A DNA stretch of 12,780 bases from Sideroxydans sp. Its GTDB lineage: Bacteria; Pseudomonadota; Gammaproteobacteria; Burkholderiales; Gallionellaceae. The translations under genes and the position numbers were made by a program. Positions 1-7,267 of this stretch are shown here, piece after piece. The stretch is from contig JAGVFD010000162.1 of the NCBI GenBank assembly GCA_020057805.1, forward strand, positions 1 to 12,780, written 5' to 3'. A model generated the notes under the pieces. That model saw only the letters and a list, made by a program, of their open reading frames with translations, was not told the DNA's origin and ran no database searches. Position 1 is the stretch's first letter; every line of letters starts with the position of its first letter.

Positions 1-25
1 GATTAAAAATTCATTGTAAGGCGAC

Positions 26-1168
26 TTACTTAGCCTCTTGCGCTGAATAATACTCAGCCAATCCCTCTATGGTCGCATCGAAGAGCATGGCCGAACTGAT
101 CGAATGCATCGCCGAATTCCCACGATCACCATCACGATAGGTCGTCATCGCATTGATCAGGTAAGCGCGATTCTGCCCATTCAATTTGGGCGTCAACATA
201 TCGGGGTTTGTATTGCCAGCACTGTGGCAAAGATCACATTTCTGCACCAATGAACTGATCGTCTCTGGTGGCGCAAAACTGGTCTGCGCGGGTAGTTCTG
301 TCGCAAAGTAGGTGGCGATCTTGTTGACCTCACTATCCTTCAATCCAGAGAGCGCCTGATGCATCACTTTATGATCACGCACATTGTCGCGATATGACTT
401 GATGACTGTATTGAGGTACTGCACGTTTTGCCCAGCCAGATTGGGAACACTCAAATCATCGCCCGAACCTGAAGGGCCGTGGCATTTGACGCAAGAGCTG
501 ATGAATTGTGTGCCCTCATGCGAATTGACAGCCTTGCTAGAAGACGACTTCGGCTCGTTCAGCGCGAAGTAGATGGCGATATTCTCCATATCGGCAGCAC
601 TCAAGCTATCCAGCTTTGCATGCATCGATGGCATGGTGCGCGTACCATCATGATAAGACTTGGTCGCCTTAATGATGTATTGAGGATGTTGTCCGGCCAA
701 GCGCGGAACACCCGCAACGGTCGTGTTCCCATCTTTCCCGTGACAAGCAGCACAGGGCTTGCTCAACGCTTTGCCACGCTCGTAATAGGAATATTCCACC
801 TTTACTGTTGACTGCGCATTGACCACCGGCGGCAAGCTTGCGTAATAACCCACTGCATTGCGCAGCTGCTGATGAGTAAGGCCTTCAGCGATATTCATGA
901 CCTTACCACTGCTGTCGACACGCTTGCCGTGGTCATAACTCTGAACTGCCTTGATCAGATAGCTATCGATCTGCGCAGCCAGATTAGGGATGTTATCTGC
1001 CACCCCCTTGCCATCCATGCCGTGACAGATAGCGCAGCTATTCTGGGCGACCACCTTGCCCGCTTCTAGATCCAAGGGGAGTTTCGAAAGATCTTGCGGG
1101 CCATGTTTTTCCGAACATCCAGCCAGGAAGATCAGCAGTGTTGCGAGTGCAAAGATATTTTTATTCAT
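26..1168 (-). CDS. Tetrahaem c-type cytochrome lipoprotein (two cytochrome c4-like units in tandem)
   Basis: Predicted periplasmic electron-transfer protein of 380 residues. The N-terminus is a lipoprotein signal: a short basic start, a hydrophobic stretch, then lipobox LAGC with the lipidated Cys at residue 18. Four class I cytochrome c domains follow, with haem motifs CAICH (45-49), CAACH (139-143), CVKCH (226-230) and CDLCH (311-315). Each has a downstream Met that could be the sixth ligand (about M91, M182, M269, M354; the last three are followed by His). A Ser-rich linker near 206-217 separates domains 1-2 from 3-4, so the protein looks like two dihaem c4-type units fused. GAGG sits 6 bases before the ATG. 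The 133-base gap upstream (1169-1300) has a TATAAA-like stretch but no good -35, so co-transcription with the flavoenzyme gene or its own promoter are both possible. The electron partner is unknown; the family and haem count are secure. Confidence 0.93.
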   Translation of the reverse strand: MNKNIFALATLLIFLAGCSEKHGPQDLSKLPLDLEAGKVVAQNSCAICHGMDGKGVADNIPNLAAQIDSYLIKAVQSYDHGKRVDSSGKVMNIAEGLTHQQLRNAVGYYASLPPVVNAQSTVKVEYSYYERGKALSKPCAACHGKDGNTTVAGVPRLAGQHPQYIIKATKSYHDGTRTMPSMHAKLDSLSAADMENIAIYFALNEPKSSSSKAVNSHEGTQFISSCVKCHGPSGSGDDLSVPNLAGQNVQYLNTVIKSYRDNVRDHKVMHQALSGLKDSEVNKIATYFATELPAQTSFAPPETISSLVQKCDLCHSAGNTNPDMLTPKLNGQNRAYLINAMTTYRDGDRGNSAMHSISSAMLFDATIEGLAEYYSAQEAK

Positions 1169-1300
1169 GACATCCTCTATTTGAAATTTGATTCCGACTA
1201 TCTGTTATGAAAGCTTACTCCATGTAAGGTTGATTTATAACATCCTCGCGCAGTATTTCCCGCTCCACAACAGGACAAAGCCACCCTTGTCACCTTCACA

Positions 1301-2713
1301 TCAGATCACTTTCCCAGGATTCATCTGACCATCCGGGTCTAGTGCCTGTTTAATCTTCCGCATCAATTCCAACTCTAAAGCACTTTTGTAATGAGTAATC
1401 TCTTCGCGCTTCAACTGACCCAGCCCATGTTCGGCGCTGATGCTGCCGTCGAGCTTTGCCACGACTTCATAGACGATGCGATTCACACTCTGCTCGTGCT
1501 GTTCGATGAAGACCGCATTCTTCGAAGCATCCAGCATGGAGATGTTGTAGTGAATGTTGCCATCACCGATATGACCGAAGGCGACGATGCGAACACCTGG
1601 GTGGGCGTTACGCAGGTTGGCACTCGCTTCGTTGATGAATTGCGGCACGCTACTGATGGGGACGGAGACATCGTGTTTGATGCTGACACCCTCGGCTTTT
1701 TGCGCTTCGGCAATGTTCTTACGCAAACGCCACCAGCGTTCCGCATGCGTCTCATCATCGGCAATATCGAATTCGAGGACGCCCTCACCGAATGTCTCGA
1801 GTGCATCGCGCAATGCTCCGCCCAACGGGGCGGGCAAAACATCCGCCAGCTTGGTGATGACGAGCCACTCGTATTGCATAGCAAAAGGTTCGTGTGTGTC
1901 GTCGATATGCTTAAACACGAGATCAAGGCAGGAACGCGAGATGATCTCAAAGCCGCTGATCTTGTCGCCGCAGGTAGCACGCAAATGTGACAACAGCGCC
2001 ACCGCAGCTGCTGGATCACGCACGGCGACACAGGCAGTCGCACTAGATTTTGGACGCGGATAAAGTTTGAGTACGGCAGCAGTGATGATGCCCAGCGTAC
2101 CTTCCGCCCCCATGAAAAGATGTTTGAGGTCATAGCCAGTATTGTCTTTGCGCAAGCTGCGCAGACCGTTCCAGATGCGACCATCCGGCAACACCACTTC
2201 TAAACCCAGAACAAGATCACGCGCGCTACCGTAACGCAGCACGCCGATACCGCCCGCGTTGGTGGACAGGTTGCCTCCGATTTCGCAATGCGGGGCGATG
2301 GCAGTGAGGCCCAGCGGAAACAATCTGTCGACCTGTTCAGAGGCATCGTATATCGAAGCCAATTTGCAACCCGCCTCAACGGTCATGGTGTAGTTGATCG
2401 CATCTACGGCACGAATGCGATTCATACGGGAGAGATTGATGACGACCTGCTTGCTACCATCCGCCAATGGCACCGATGCGCCGCACAGACTGGTGTTGCC
2501 GCCCTGCGGCACGATGGCGATGCCGCTGCCCGCACAGATTTTGACAAGGCCACTGACTTGCTGCACATCAGACGGAAACACGATCGCAAGCGCCTCACCT
2601 GCGTAACGTCCGCGCCAATCTTTGCAATAGGGCGCAGCAGCGTCACCCGTCAAAACACTATCGCCGCCCGTAACGGCGGCGATGGCTCCAATCAGTTGAC
2701 CCTTAAGACTCAC
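1301..2713 (-). CDS. FAD-linked 2-hydroxyacid dehydrogenase (D-2-hydroxyglutarate/D-lactate dehydrogenase-like)
   Basis: FAD-binding PCMH-type oxidase with a C-terminal FAD-oxidase domain; such enzymes oxidise D-2-hydroxyacids and pass electrons to a quinone, cytochrome or flavoprotein. I chose the GTG start at 2713, giving 470 residues. It lies 7 bases after the preceding gene's stop, has GAG 6 bases upstream and fits the family N-terminus. The longest frame instead starts at a TTG (2740) inside the previous gene. Counting from GTG, the FAD loop PQGGNTSLCG is at 69-78 and IGGNLSTNAGG at 145-155. Residues matching the metal site of D-2-hydroxyglutarate dehydrogenase are His381 and His388 (HIGDGNIHYN) and Glu428-His429 (SAEHGLG). 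Arg331 and Lys346 keep the spacing of that enzyme's substrate-binding pair, but the position of its substrate Thr is Ala335. No signal peptide or membrane segment is visible, so it is probably cytoplasmic. The substrate cannot be fixed: D-2-hydroxyglutarate, D-lactate and glycolate are all possible. Confidence 0.9.
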   Translation of the reverse strand: MSLKGQLIGAIAAVTGGDSVLTGDAAAPYCKDWRGRYAGEALAIVFPSDVQQVSGLVKICAGSGIAIVPQGGNTSLCGASVPLADGSKQVVINLSRMNRIRAVDAINYTMTVEAGCKLASIYDASEQVDRLFPLGLTAIAPHCEIGGNLSTNAGGIGVLRYGSARDLVLGLEVVLPDGRIWNGLRSLRKDNTGYDLKHLFMGAEGTLGIITAAVLKLYPRPKSSATACVAVRDPAAAVALLSHLRATCGDKISGFEIISRSCLDLVFKHIDDTHEPFAMQYEWLVITKLADVLPAPLGGALRDALETFGEGVLEFDIADDETHAERWWRLRKNIAEAQKAEGVSIKHDVSVPISSVPQFINEASANLRNAHPGVRIVAFGHIGDGNIHYNISMLDASKNAVFIEQHEQSVNRIVYEVVAKLDGSISAEHGLGQLKREEITHYKSALELELMRKIKQALDPDGQMNPGKVI

Positions 2714-2720
2714 GCCTATC

Positions 2721-3476
2721 TCACTGTATGGGCGGATCAATCGGGTGAACTTTACGGCGCGGCAATATCCACATTTGGTACAGCGCGGTAAAAATCATCA
2801 CGCTGGCGGCCAAGCTATATCCAAAGCCACCAATAATCACCAGCCACGCAAAATTTGGATTCCACTTAGTCAGCCACCAAGAGAGAACGTCCACCATCAA
2901 AAACAGGAAGGGTACGGAAATAATGATGGCTTTATTAACCTGTGAAATGCCCGTCGCGTAAGTAAATATCCAGCCCACAAAAAAGAAAATGAAAGCAATG
3001 CCGAACAGATGAATATGCGATACGCGTGTGAGCGTGGACATGGACTGGCCTTCATCCAACTTAATCATTTCATCCATCACCGCCTTGTCGGTTATGTTGG
3101 CAAGGGTGGGAATGTTGGCGTGGCAGGGTGCGCAATACTGATCGACATCCATTGAAATTTTTTCATCCCACTCTTCTTGTGGTGCACCATTTTCAGCCCA
3201 TTTAATCATGGCGATGCGTACTTCAGGTGGGGCATTGTCTTTCATGCTGCCATTGAGCTTTGAAACCAGTTTAGAGCCGCCTTCTTGATTGCCGTGATAG
3301 CTATAAATAATATCGTCCACCGACAATCCTACTTTGCCATCCGCCATACCATGCGTCAGCATAATCTGACCACCCGCAAACAACAGACCCAATCCAATTA
3401 CCAGCAAGTATCCCGAAAAAAGCGTCTTCATTGGCAGCGTCAAATCAGACAGTGTGAAACGTTGAATCTCTTTCAT
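2721..3476 (-). CDS. Membrane-anchored monohaem cytochrome c, four transmembrane helices
   Basis: Predicted inner-membrane protein of 251 residues from the ATG at 3476 (GGGA about 7 bases upstream). Helix 1 is at about 18-38, followed by a periplasmic domain with one haem c motif CAPCH (115-119). Three more helices lie at about 156-175, 183-202 and 209-235, and the tail is short and basic. A paired His motif, SHIHLFG (153-159), opens helix 2 and might bind a metal or haem b; that is inference. I recall similar proteins, with YHGN-type and W-x3-GA motifs before the CXXCH and SHIHLFG after it, in sulfur- and iron-oxidising proteobacteria, without an assigned function. The frame stays open upstream to 3539, and another ATG is at 3488. 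A TATAAT box at 3510-3515 inside that extension argues for a start at 3476 or 3488. It is the first gene of the redox cluster; the flavoenzyme follows within 10 bases, so the two are probably co-transcribed. Confidence 0.87.
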   Translation of the reverse strand: MKEIQRFTLSDLTLPMKTLFSGYLLVIGLGLLFAGGQIMLTHGMADGKVGLSVDDIIYSYHGNQEGGSKLVSKLNGSMKDNAPPEVRIAMIKWAENGAPQEEWDEKISMDVDQYCAPCHANIPTLANITDKAVMDEMIKLDEGQSMSTLTRVSHIHLFGIAFIFFFVGWIFTYATGISQVNKAIIISVPFLFLMVDVLSWWLTKWNPNFAWLVIIGGFGYSLAASVMIFTALYQMWILPRRKVHPIDPPIQ

Positions 3477-3509
3477 TTTCAATCCCATTTCAAAATAAAT
3501 TTCTCGCGC

Positions 3510-3515
3510 ATTATA
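3510..3515 (-). promoter_or_regulatory. Probable -10 box for the cytochrome/flavoenzyme cluster
   Basis: On the minus strand the bases read TATAAT, a perfect sigma-70 -10 hexamer, 33 bases before the chosen ATG at 3476. A transcript would begin near 3503 and have a leader of about 27 bases. The -35 region at 17-base spacing reads TGAATC and is a poor match, so the promoter may be weak or need an activator. It lies in the 81-base gap after priA, which suggests the redox genes are expressed independently of priA. Confidence 0.45.
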
Positions 3516-3557
3516 ACCCCCCATCGCCAAGGGATTCATAACCCTATCGGATGATTA

Positions 3558-5732
3558 TTAAAACTCTAGCGGGTCAATATCTAAAGACCAACGGATTTGC
3601 TTGGTTGGCATCGCATCCAGTTGCGGCTTCCATTCACGTAGGAAGTTTTGCAGCGATTTGCGATTGTTGCTTTGCACCAAGAGCTGCGCACGGTAATGAT
3701 TGGCGCGTTTGGGCATCGTTGCAGGAATGACGCTATACACCTCTACCTGTTTTTTCAATTCCACCGCCGCGCTGCGCGCTTTTTTCAAAAACGCCATGGC
3801 TTCGCCTTCTTGCTTCGCTTCCGCACTCAACAGCACTTGAAACATAAAGGGCGGAAAGCCCGCTGATTGGCGTTCTGCCAATAAAATTTGCGCCCATGCT
3901 GGATAGTCGTGTGCGCGCAAAGCCTGAAACAACGGGTGCGTGGGGAAGGCGGTTTGCAACATCACCTCACCTGCTTTATCGGCACGTCCGGCACGACCTC
4001 CCACTTGCATGAGCTGCGCAAATAATTTTTCGGAGGCGCGAAAGTCCGCGCTGTACAAACCACCATCAGGATTGAGTACGCCAACCAAGGTGAGGTTAGG
4101 AAAGTCGTGCCCTTTGGCGAGCATTTGCGTGCCTACAAGAATGTCTACTTCGCCATCGTGAATCTGCTTGCGCATGGCATCCCATGCGCCTTTGTTGCGT
4201 GTGCTATCTCTATCCACACGCAAGATGCGTGCCTCGGGAAAACGTGCTTGCAAGGCTTCTTCGATGCGTTGCGTACCCATGCCGACGGGCTTCAAATCTG
4301 CATCCCCACAGGTGGGGCAAGCGTGCGGTACGCGCTGCTGTGCGCCACAGTGATGGCAGCGCAGCGTGCGATCTTTGAGGTGCAGCACCAACTTGCCCGC
4401 GCAGTGTTTGCATTCGGATAACCAGCCGCATGCCGTGCACATCAGCACCGGCGCATAGCCACGCCGATTGATAAAGATAAGGCTTTGTTCTTTGCGCTGT
4501 AATCGCGTTTCAATAGCCGTGAGTAGCGGCTCACTCAAGCCTTCTTGCAAGGGCAATTGGCTGGTATCTAAACAACGCACTACGGGTAGCGCGGCTGGTT
4601 GCACGGCACGCTGTGTGAGTTGTAGCAAGGTGTAACGCCCCGTGTGTGCGTTGTGCCAACTTTCTAATGCGGGCGTAGCCGACCCCAACACAATAGGCAC
4701 GCCGCGTTGATTGGCGCGGAAGATAGCCACGTCACGCGCCGAATAGCGTAAGCCATCTTGCTGCTTGAACGAGGTATCGTGTTCTTCATCCACCAAAATC
4801 AAACTCAATTTAGGCAGCGGCGTAAAAATAGACAACCGCGTACCTAACACGATGCGCGCCGCACCGGATTGCGCTTTGAGCCAATTTTGCGCGCGCTCGC
4901 CATCAGCCAAGCCGCTGTGCAAGCTGACCAGCTCCACATCAGGAAAGCGACTGCGGAAATAGTGTTCCAGCTGCGGCGTGAGATTGATTTCGGGCACCAG
5001 CAACAACACCTGCCCGCCGCGTTGCAACATTGCATCCATTAGATGCACATACACCTCGGTCTTGCCACTGCCCGTAATGCCATTCAGCAAGAAACACGCA
5101 AAGCCCGCTTGCTGTGTAACCGCGTCCACCGCGTGTTGTTGTTCGTGAGTGAGTGCGTGCGCATTGTTGAAGACATGCGTGACACTAGGAGAGGGCCGGC
5201 ACGTTTCTACCCAGCCCGCCGTGAGCAAGGCCTTGAGTGCCGCAGGCGCAGTGGTTGCTAAATTGCGCAAAGCTGCGCCACTCATAGGCGCGTGTTGCAA
5301 CGCGTGCAGAATGCGCTGTTGCACGGGGCGACGTTTAGCAAGTTCATTCAACAGTGCAGCTTGGCCTGCCACACTCAAGGTATAGCTCTGTGCTTGCTTC
5401 AAGCTCATAGGCTCGACCGCGCGCAAACGCGTGGGCAACGCGGACAACAGCGTCATGCCAAGTGGGTAGTGGTAGTACTCGCTACAAAATTTAAGCAGCG
5501 TCAGCAATTCATCCGGCAAGGGCGGGACGTCATCTAACACGCGCAGCACCGATTTCAATTTTGCGTCCGCCACGTCCGACTCGACTACCCATTCCAACGC
5601 AATACCAACCACCTCTTTGCGCCCAAAAGGCACAACAACGCGCTGCCCTATTTCGAGCACGATGGCGGCATCCACTTTGTAATCAAAAAGTGTTGACAAG
5701 GGCACGTCGAGCGCGACGCGGAGAATGGTCAT
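3558..5732 (-). CDS. priA: Primosomal protein N' (replication restart helicase PriA)
   Basis: 3'-to-5' superfamily 2 DNA helicase that recognises stalled or collapsed forks and reloads the replicative helicase in the cytoplasm. From the ATG at 5732 it has 724 residues, close to the usual length of about 730. The start is set by the family N-terminus: MTILRVALDVPLSTLFDYKV matches the PriA 3'-DNA-binding domain. The open frame runs on to a TTG at 5849 and includes an ATG at 5813, but those 39 extra residues do not resemble PriA. Numbering from 5732, Walker A GITGSGKTE is at 218-226, DEEH at 315-318 and the motif VI-type QVGGRAGR at 576-583. Eight Cys of the zinc-binding insert lie in pairs at 432/435, 441/444, 459/462 and 472/475. 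All helicase and zinc residues look intact. No strong Shine-Dalgarno precedes the ATG. Two DnaA-box-like sites lie 86-106 bases upstream. Confidence 0.97.
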   Translation of the reverse strand: MTILRVALDVPLSTLFDYKVDAAIVLEIGQRVVVPFGRKEVVGIALEWVVESDVADAKLKSVLRVLDDVPPLPDELLTLLKFCSEYYHYPLGMTLLSALPTRLRAVEPMSLKQAQSYTLSVAGQAALLNELAKRRPVQQRILHALQHAPMSGAALRNLATTAPAALKALLTAGWVETCRPSPSVTHVFNNAHALTHEQQHAVDAVTQQAGFACFLLNGITGSGKTEVYVHLMDAMLQRGGQVLLLVPEINLTPQLEHYFRSRFPDVELVSLHSGLADGERAQNWLKAQSGAARIVLGTRLSIFTPLPKLSLILVDEEHDTSFKQQDGLRYSARDVAIFRANQRGVPIVLGSATPALESWHNAHTGRYTLLQLTQRAVQPAALPVVRCLDTSQLPLQEGLSEPLLTAIETRLQRKEQSLIFINRRGYAPVLMCTACGWLSECKHCAGKLVLHLKDRTLRCHHCGAQQRVPHACPTCGDADLKPVGMGTQRIEEALQARFPEARILRVDRDSTRNKGAWDAMRKQIHDGEVDILVGTQMLAKGHDFPNLTLVGVLNPDGGLYSADFRASEKLFAQLMQVGGRAGRADKAGEVMLQTAFPTHPLFQALRAHDYPAWAQILLAERQSAGFPPFMFQVLLSAEAKQEGEAMAFLKKARSAAVELKKQVEVYSVIPATMPKRANHYRAQLLVQSNNRKSLQNFLREWKPQLDAMPTKQIRWSLDIDPLEF

Positions 5733-5817
5733 GTTAGGTTGTTTTTCTGCTGTGATTTCTACGAAGTTTAGCGAATCGCCTTGAGCCGTAACGATATTTA
5801 TTGTTATGCACATTTCC

Positions 5818-5838
5818 TGTGGATAACAATGTGGACAA
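5818..5838 (-). promoter_or_regulatory. Two tandem DnaA-box-like 9-mers upstream of priA
   Basis: On the minus strand positions 5826-5818 read TTATCCACA, a perfect match to the strong DnaA box (TTATNCACA). Positions 5838-5830 read TTGTCCACA, one base off. They face the same way with starts 12 bases apart, and lie 86-106 bases before the priA ATG, where an operator could act. A perfect 9-mer is expected by chance about 0.1 times in a window this size; the adjacent second copy makes chance less likely. DnaA binding or regulation of priA is inference. Confidence 0.5.
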
Positions 5839-5948
5839 ACCCTCTGCAAACTCGCTAACTCTTAACGGTGTATACAGTTTTTTCGTTTAGCCTATTTTGC
5901 GAACTCATTATTGAGTCGTTAATAAACAAACACTTAATACATCAAAGC

Positions 5949-5982
5949 GAAAGGCCATGAGCATCTACTCTCATGGCCTTTC
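5949..5982 (-). terminator. Hairpin after hemE, likely transcription terminator
   Basis: A perfect 13-bp inverted repeat (GAAAGGCCATGAG at 5949-5961, its complement at 5970-5982) encloses an 8-base loop. It starts 47 bases after the hemE stop. On the minus strand the stem is followed by GCTTTGATGTATT, which is T-rich but not a clean run of T, so termination may be incomplete. It separates hemE from priA, whose own upstream region of about 210 bases follows. The stem is certain; its function as a terminator is inferred from position. Confidence 0.7.
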
Positions 5983-6028
5983 ATCTATATTAGCCCCTGT
6001 TTATAACCTTCTGGGCTAGGTGCTGATT

Positions 6029-7093
6029 TTAATGATATTTTTTGCTTAACTCATGCACGGCCTGGACTAATGCCGCCGCATTTTCAGGGTCGGTGTGTTG
6101 CGAAATACCGTGTCCCAAATTAAACACATGGCCGCTACCGAAACCGAAGCTGCTCAACACTTTTTCCACTTCGTTGCGAATCACATCAGGAGTGGCGAAC
6201 AATACGTTGGGATCGAGGTTGCCTTGTAGCGCGACCTTGTTGCCCACTTTTTGACGCGCAATGCCAATGTCCATTGTCCAATCCAGCCCCACCGCATCAG
6301 CGCCGATGTCGGCAATGCTTTCAATCCACAAGCCGCCGCCTTTGGTGAATACAATGGACGGAATGCGCACGCCGTCTTTTTCTTTAATCAAACCATCCAC
6401 AATGCGTTGCGTATAAGCCAGCGAGAATTCGTGGAAGGCAGAGTGCGATAAGGCGCCGCCCCATGAATCGAAAATCATCACCGCTTGCGCGCCGGCTTCA
6501 ATTTGCGCATTCAAATACGCCGTCACTGTCTTGGCTGTCACGTCGAGAATGCTGTGCATCATCTTGGGATTTTTGTACATCATGGTTTTGACTTTGGCGT
6601 AGTCATCGCTACCGCCGCCCTCCACCATGTAACACGCCAACGTCCACGGGCTGCCCGAAAAGCCAATCAGCGGTACGCTGCCGTCCAGTGTTTTACGAAT
6701 CTGCGAAACCGCATCCGTCACATATTTTAAGTCAGTGCCAATGTCAGGCACGTGTAGTGCTTTCACATCCGCTTCGGTGACGATAGGGCGCTCAAACTTT
6801 GGGCCTTCACCTTCAGAGAAATACAAGCCCAGCCCCATTGCATCGGGCACGGTCAAAATATCCGAGAACAAAATCGCGGCATCCAAAGGGAAGCGCTCTA
6901 GTGGCTGCATGGTCACTTCCGTGGCGAAATCTGGGTTCTTACACAAGCCTAAAAAACTACCCGCTTGCTTACGTGTCGCGCGGTATTCCGGCAAGTAACG
7001 ACCGGCTTGGCGCATCATCCACATCGGGGTGTAATCAGTAGGCTGACGCAACAATGCGCGCAGGAAGGTGTCGTTCTTAACTTTGAAGTTCAT
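6029..7093 (-). CDS. hemE: Uroporphyrinogen decarboxylase
   Basis: Cytoplasmic enzyme of haem biosynthesis that removes the four acetate carboxyls of uroporphyrinogen III to give coproporphyrinogen III, without a cofactor. At 354 residues it has the normal bacterial length. The family signatures are present: [10 protein letters not shown] at 28-37 (with the conserved Arg), FSDIL at 76-80 with the catalytic-site Asp78, [16 protein letters not shown] at 144-159 including Tyr155, and NLGHGI at 325-330 with the conserved His. The ATG at 7093 gives the usual short N-terminus; GGAA lies about 8 bases upstream. It is separated from gltD by 174 bases containing the CACGAAA inverted repeat, so it probably has its own promoter, though no clear -35/-10 pair is visible. 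A hairpin follows the stop. The product feeds the haem supply that c-type cytochromes such as those nearby require. Confidence 0.98.
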   Translation of the reverse strand: MNFKVKNDTFLRALLRQPTDYTPMWMMRQAGRYLPEYRATRKQAGSFLGLCKNPDFATEVTMQPLERFPLDAAILFSDILTVPDAMGLGLYFSEGEGPKFERPIVTEADVKALHVPDIGTDLKYVTDAVSQIRKTLDGSVPLIGFSGSPWTLACYMVEGGGSDDYAKVKTMMYKNPKMMHSILDVTAKTVTAYLNAQIEAGAQAVMIFDSWGGALSHSAFHEFSLAYTQRIVDGLIKEKDGVRIPSIVFTKGGGLWIESIADIGADAVGLDWTMDIGIARQKVGNKVALQGNLDPNVLFATPDVIRNEVEKVLSSFGFGSGHVFNLGHGISQHTDPENAAALVQAVHELSKKYH

Positions 7094-7136
7094 TGTTATT
7101 TTCCGAATTTAATTTCTAAAGCTGAAAAACAAAAGC

Positions 7137-7255
7137 TGTCCACGAAAGACACGAAAAGCACGAAAAAAAGCAAACCTTCAGGTAATCAGCTGCAAGTTGT
7201 TAAGAGAACTTTTTGCTTTGATGGTTTTTCGTGAGTTTCGTGTTTTTCGTGGACA
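7137..7255. repeat. Long imperfect inverted repeat of CACGAAA heptamers
   Basis: The left arm (7137-7167) and right arm (7225-7255) are 31 bases each and complementary at 28 positions. Each arm holds three CACGAAA units: the left at 7141, 7150 and 7159, spaced 9 bases; the right carries them in complement (TTTCGTG-type units). An inner 8-base complement (aaagcaaa at 7167-7174, tttgcttt at 7212-7219) could extend the stem, leaving a loop of about 37 bases. It fills most of the gltD-hemE gap. I recall similar CACGAA(A/G) tracts as dispersed intergenic repeats in several bacterial genomes, where they yield spurious peptides such as STKDTKSTKK. It may be a small mobile or REP-like repeat and could also act as a terminator for gltBD; no transposase is present. 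Confidence 0.8.
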
Positions 7256-7267
7256 ACTGTTTTTGAA

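Noticed and set aside
1274..1291. Small hairpin (7 pairs, one G-U, 4-base loop) just after the flavoenzyme stop
   Set aside because: No T-run follows it on the minus strand and the stem is short, so I do not call a terminator; it could weakly attenuate read-through into the cytochrome gene.
1391..1990. 199-codon open frame on the plus strand
   Set aside because: Opposite the flavoenzyme gene, whose active-site motifs are encoded on the minus strand across the same bases.
3477..3539. N-terminal extension of the membrane cytochrome (21 codons)
   Set aside because: The extension contains the TATAAT box and has no signal-like character; the ATG at 3476 or 3488 is a better start.
6965..7234. 89-codon plus-strand frame ending in a Lys/Ser/Thr-rich tail
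   Set aside because: The tail (STKDTKSTKK) is a translation of the CACGAAA repeat and the rest is antisense to hemE.
7141..7250. Possible CRISPR array
   Set aside because: The repeated units are 7 bases at 9-base spacing and occur in inverted arms; there are no 25-40 base direct repeats, spacers or cas genes.
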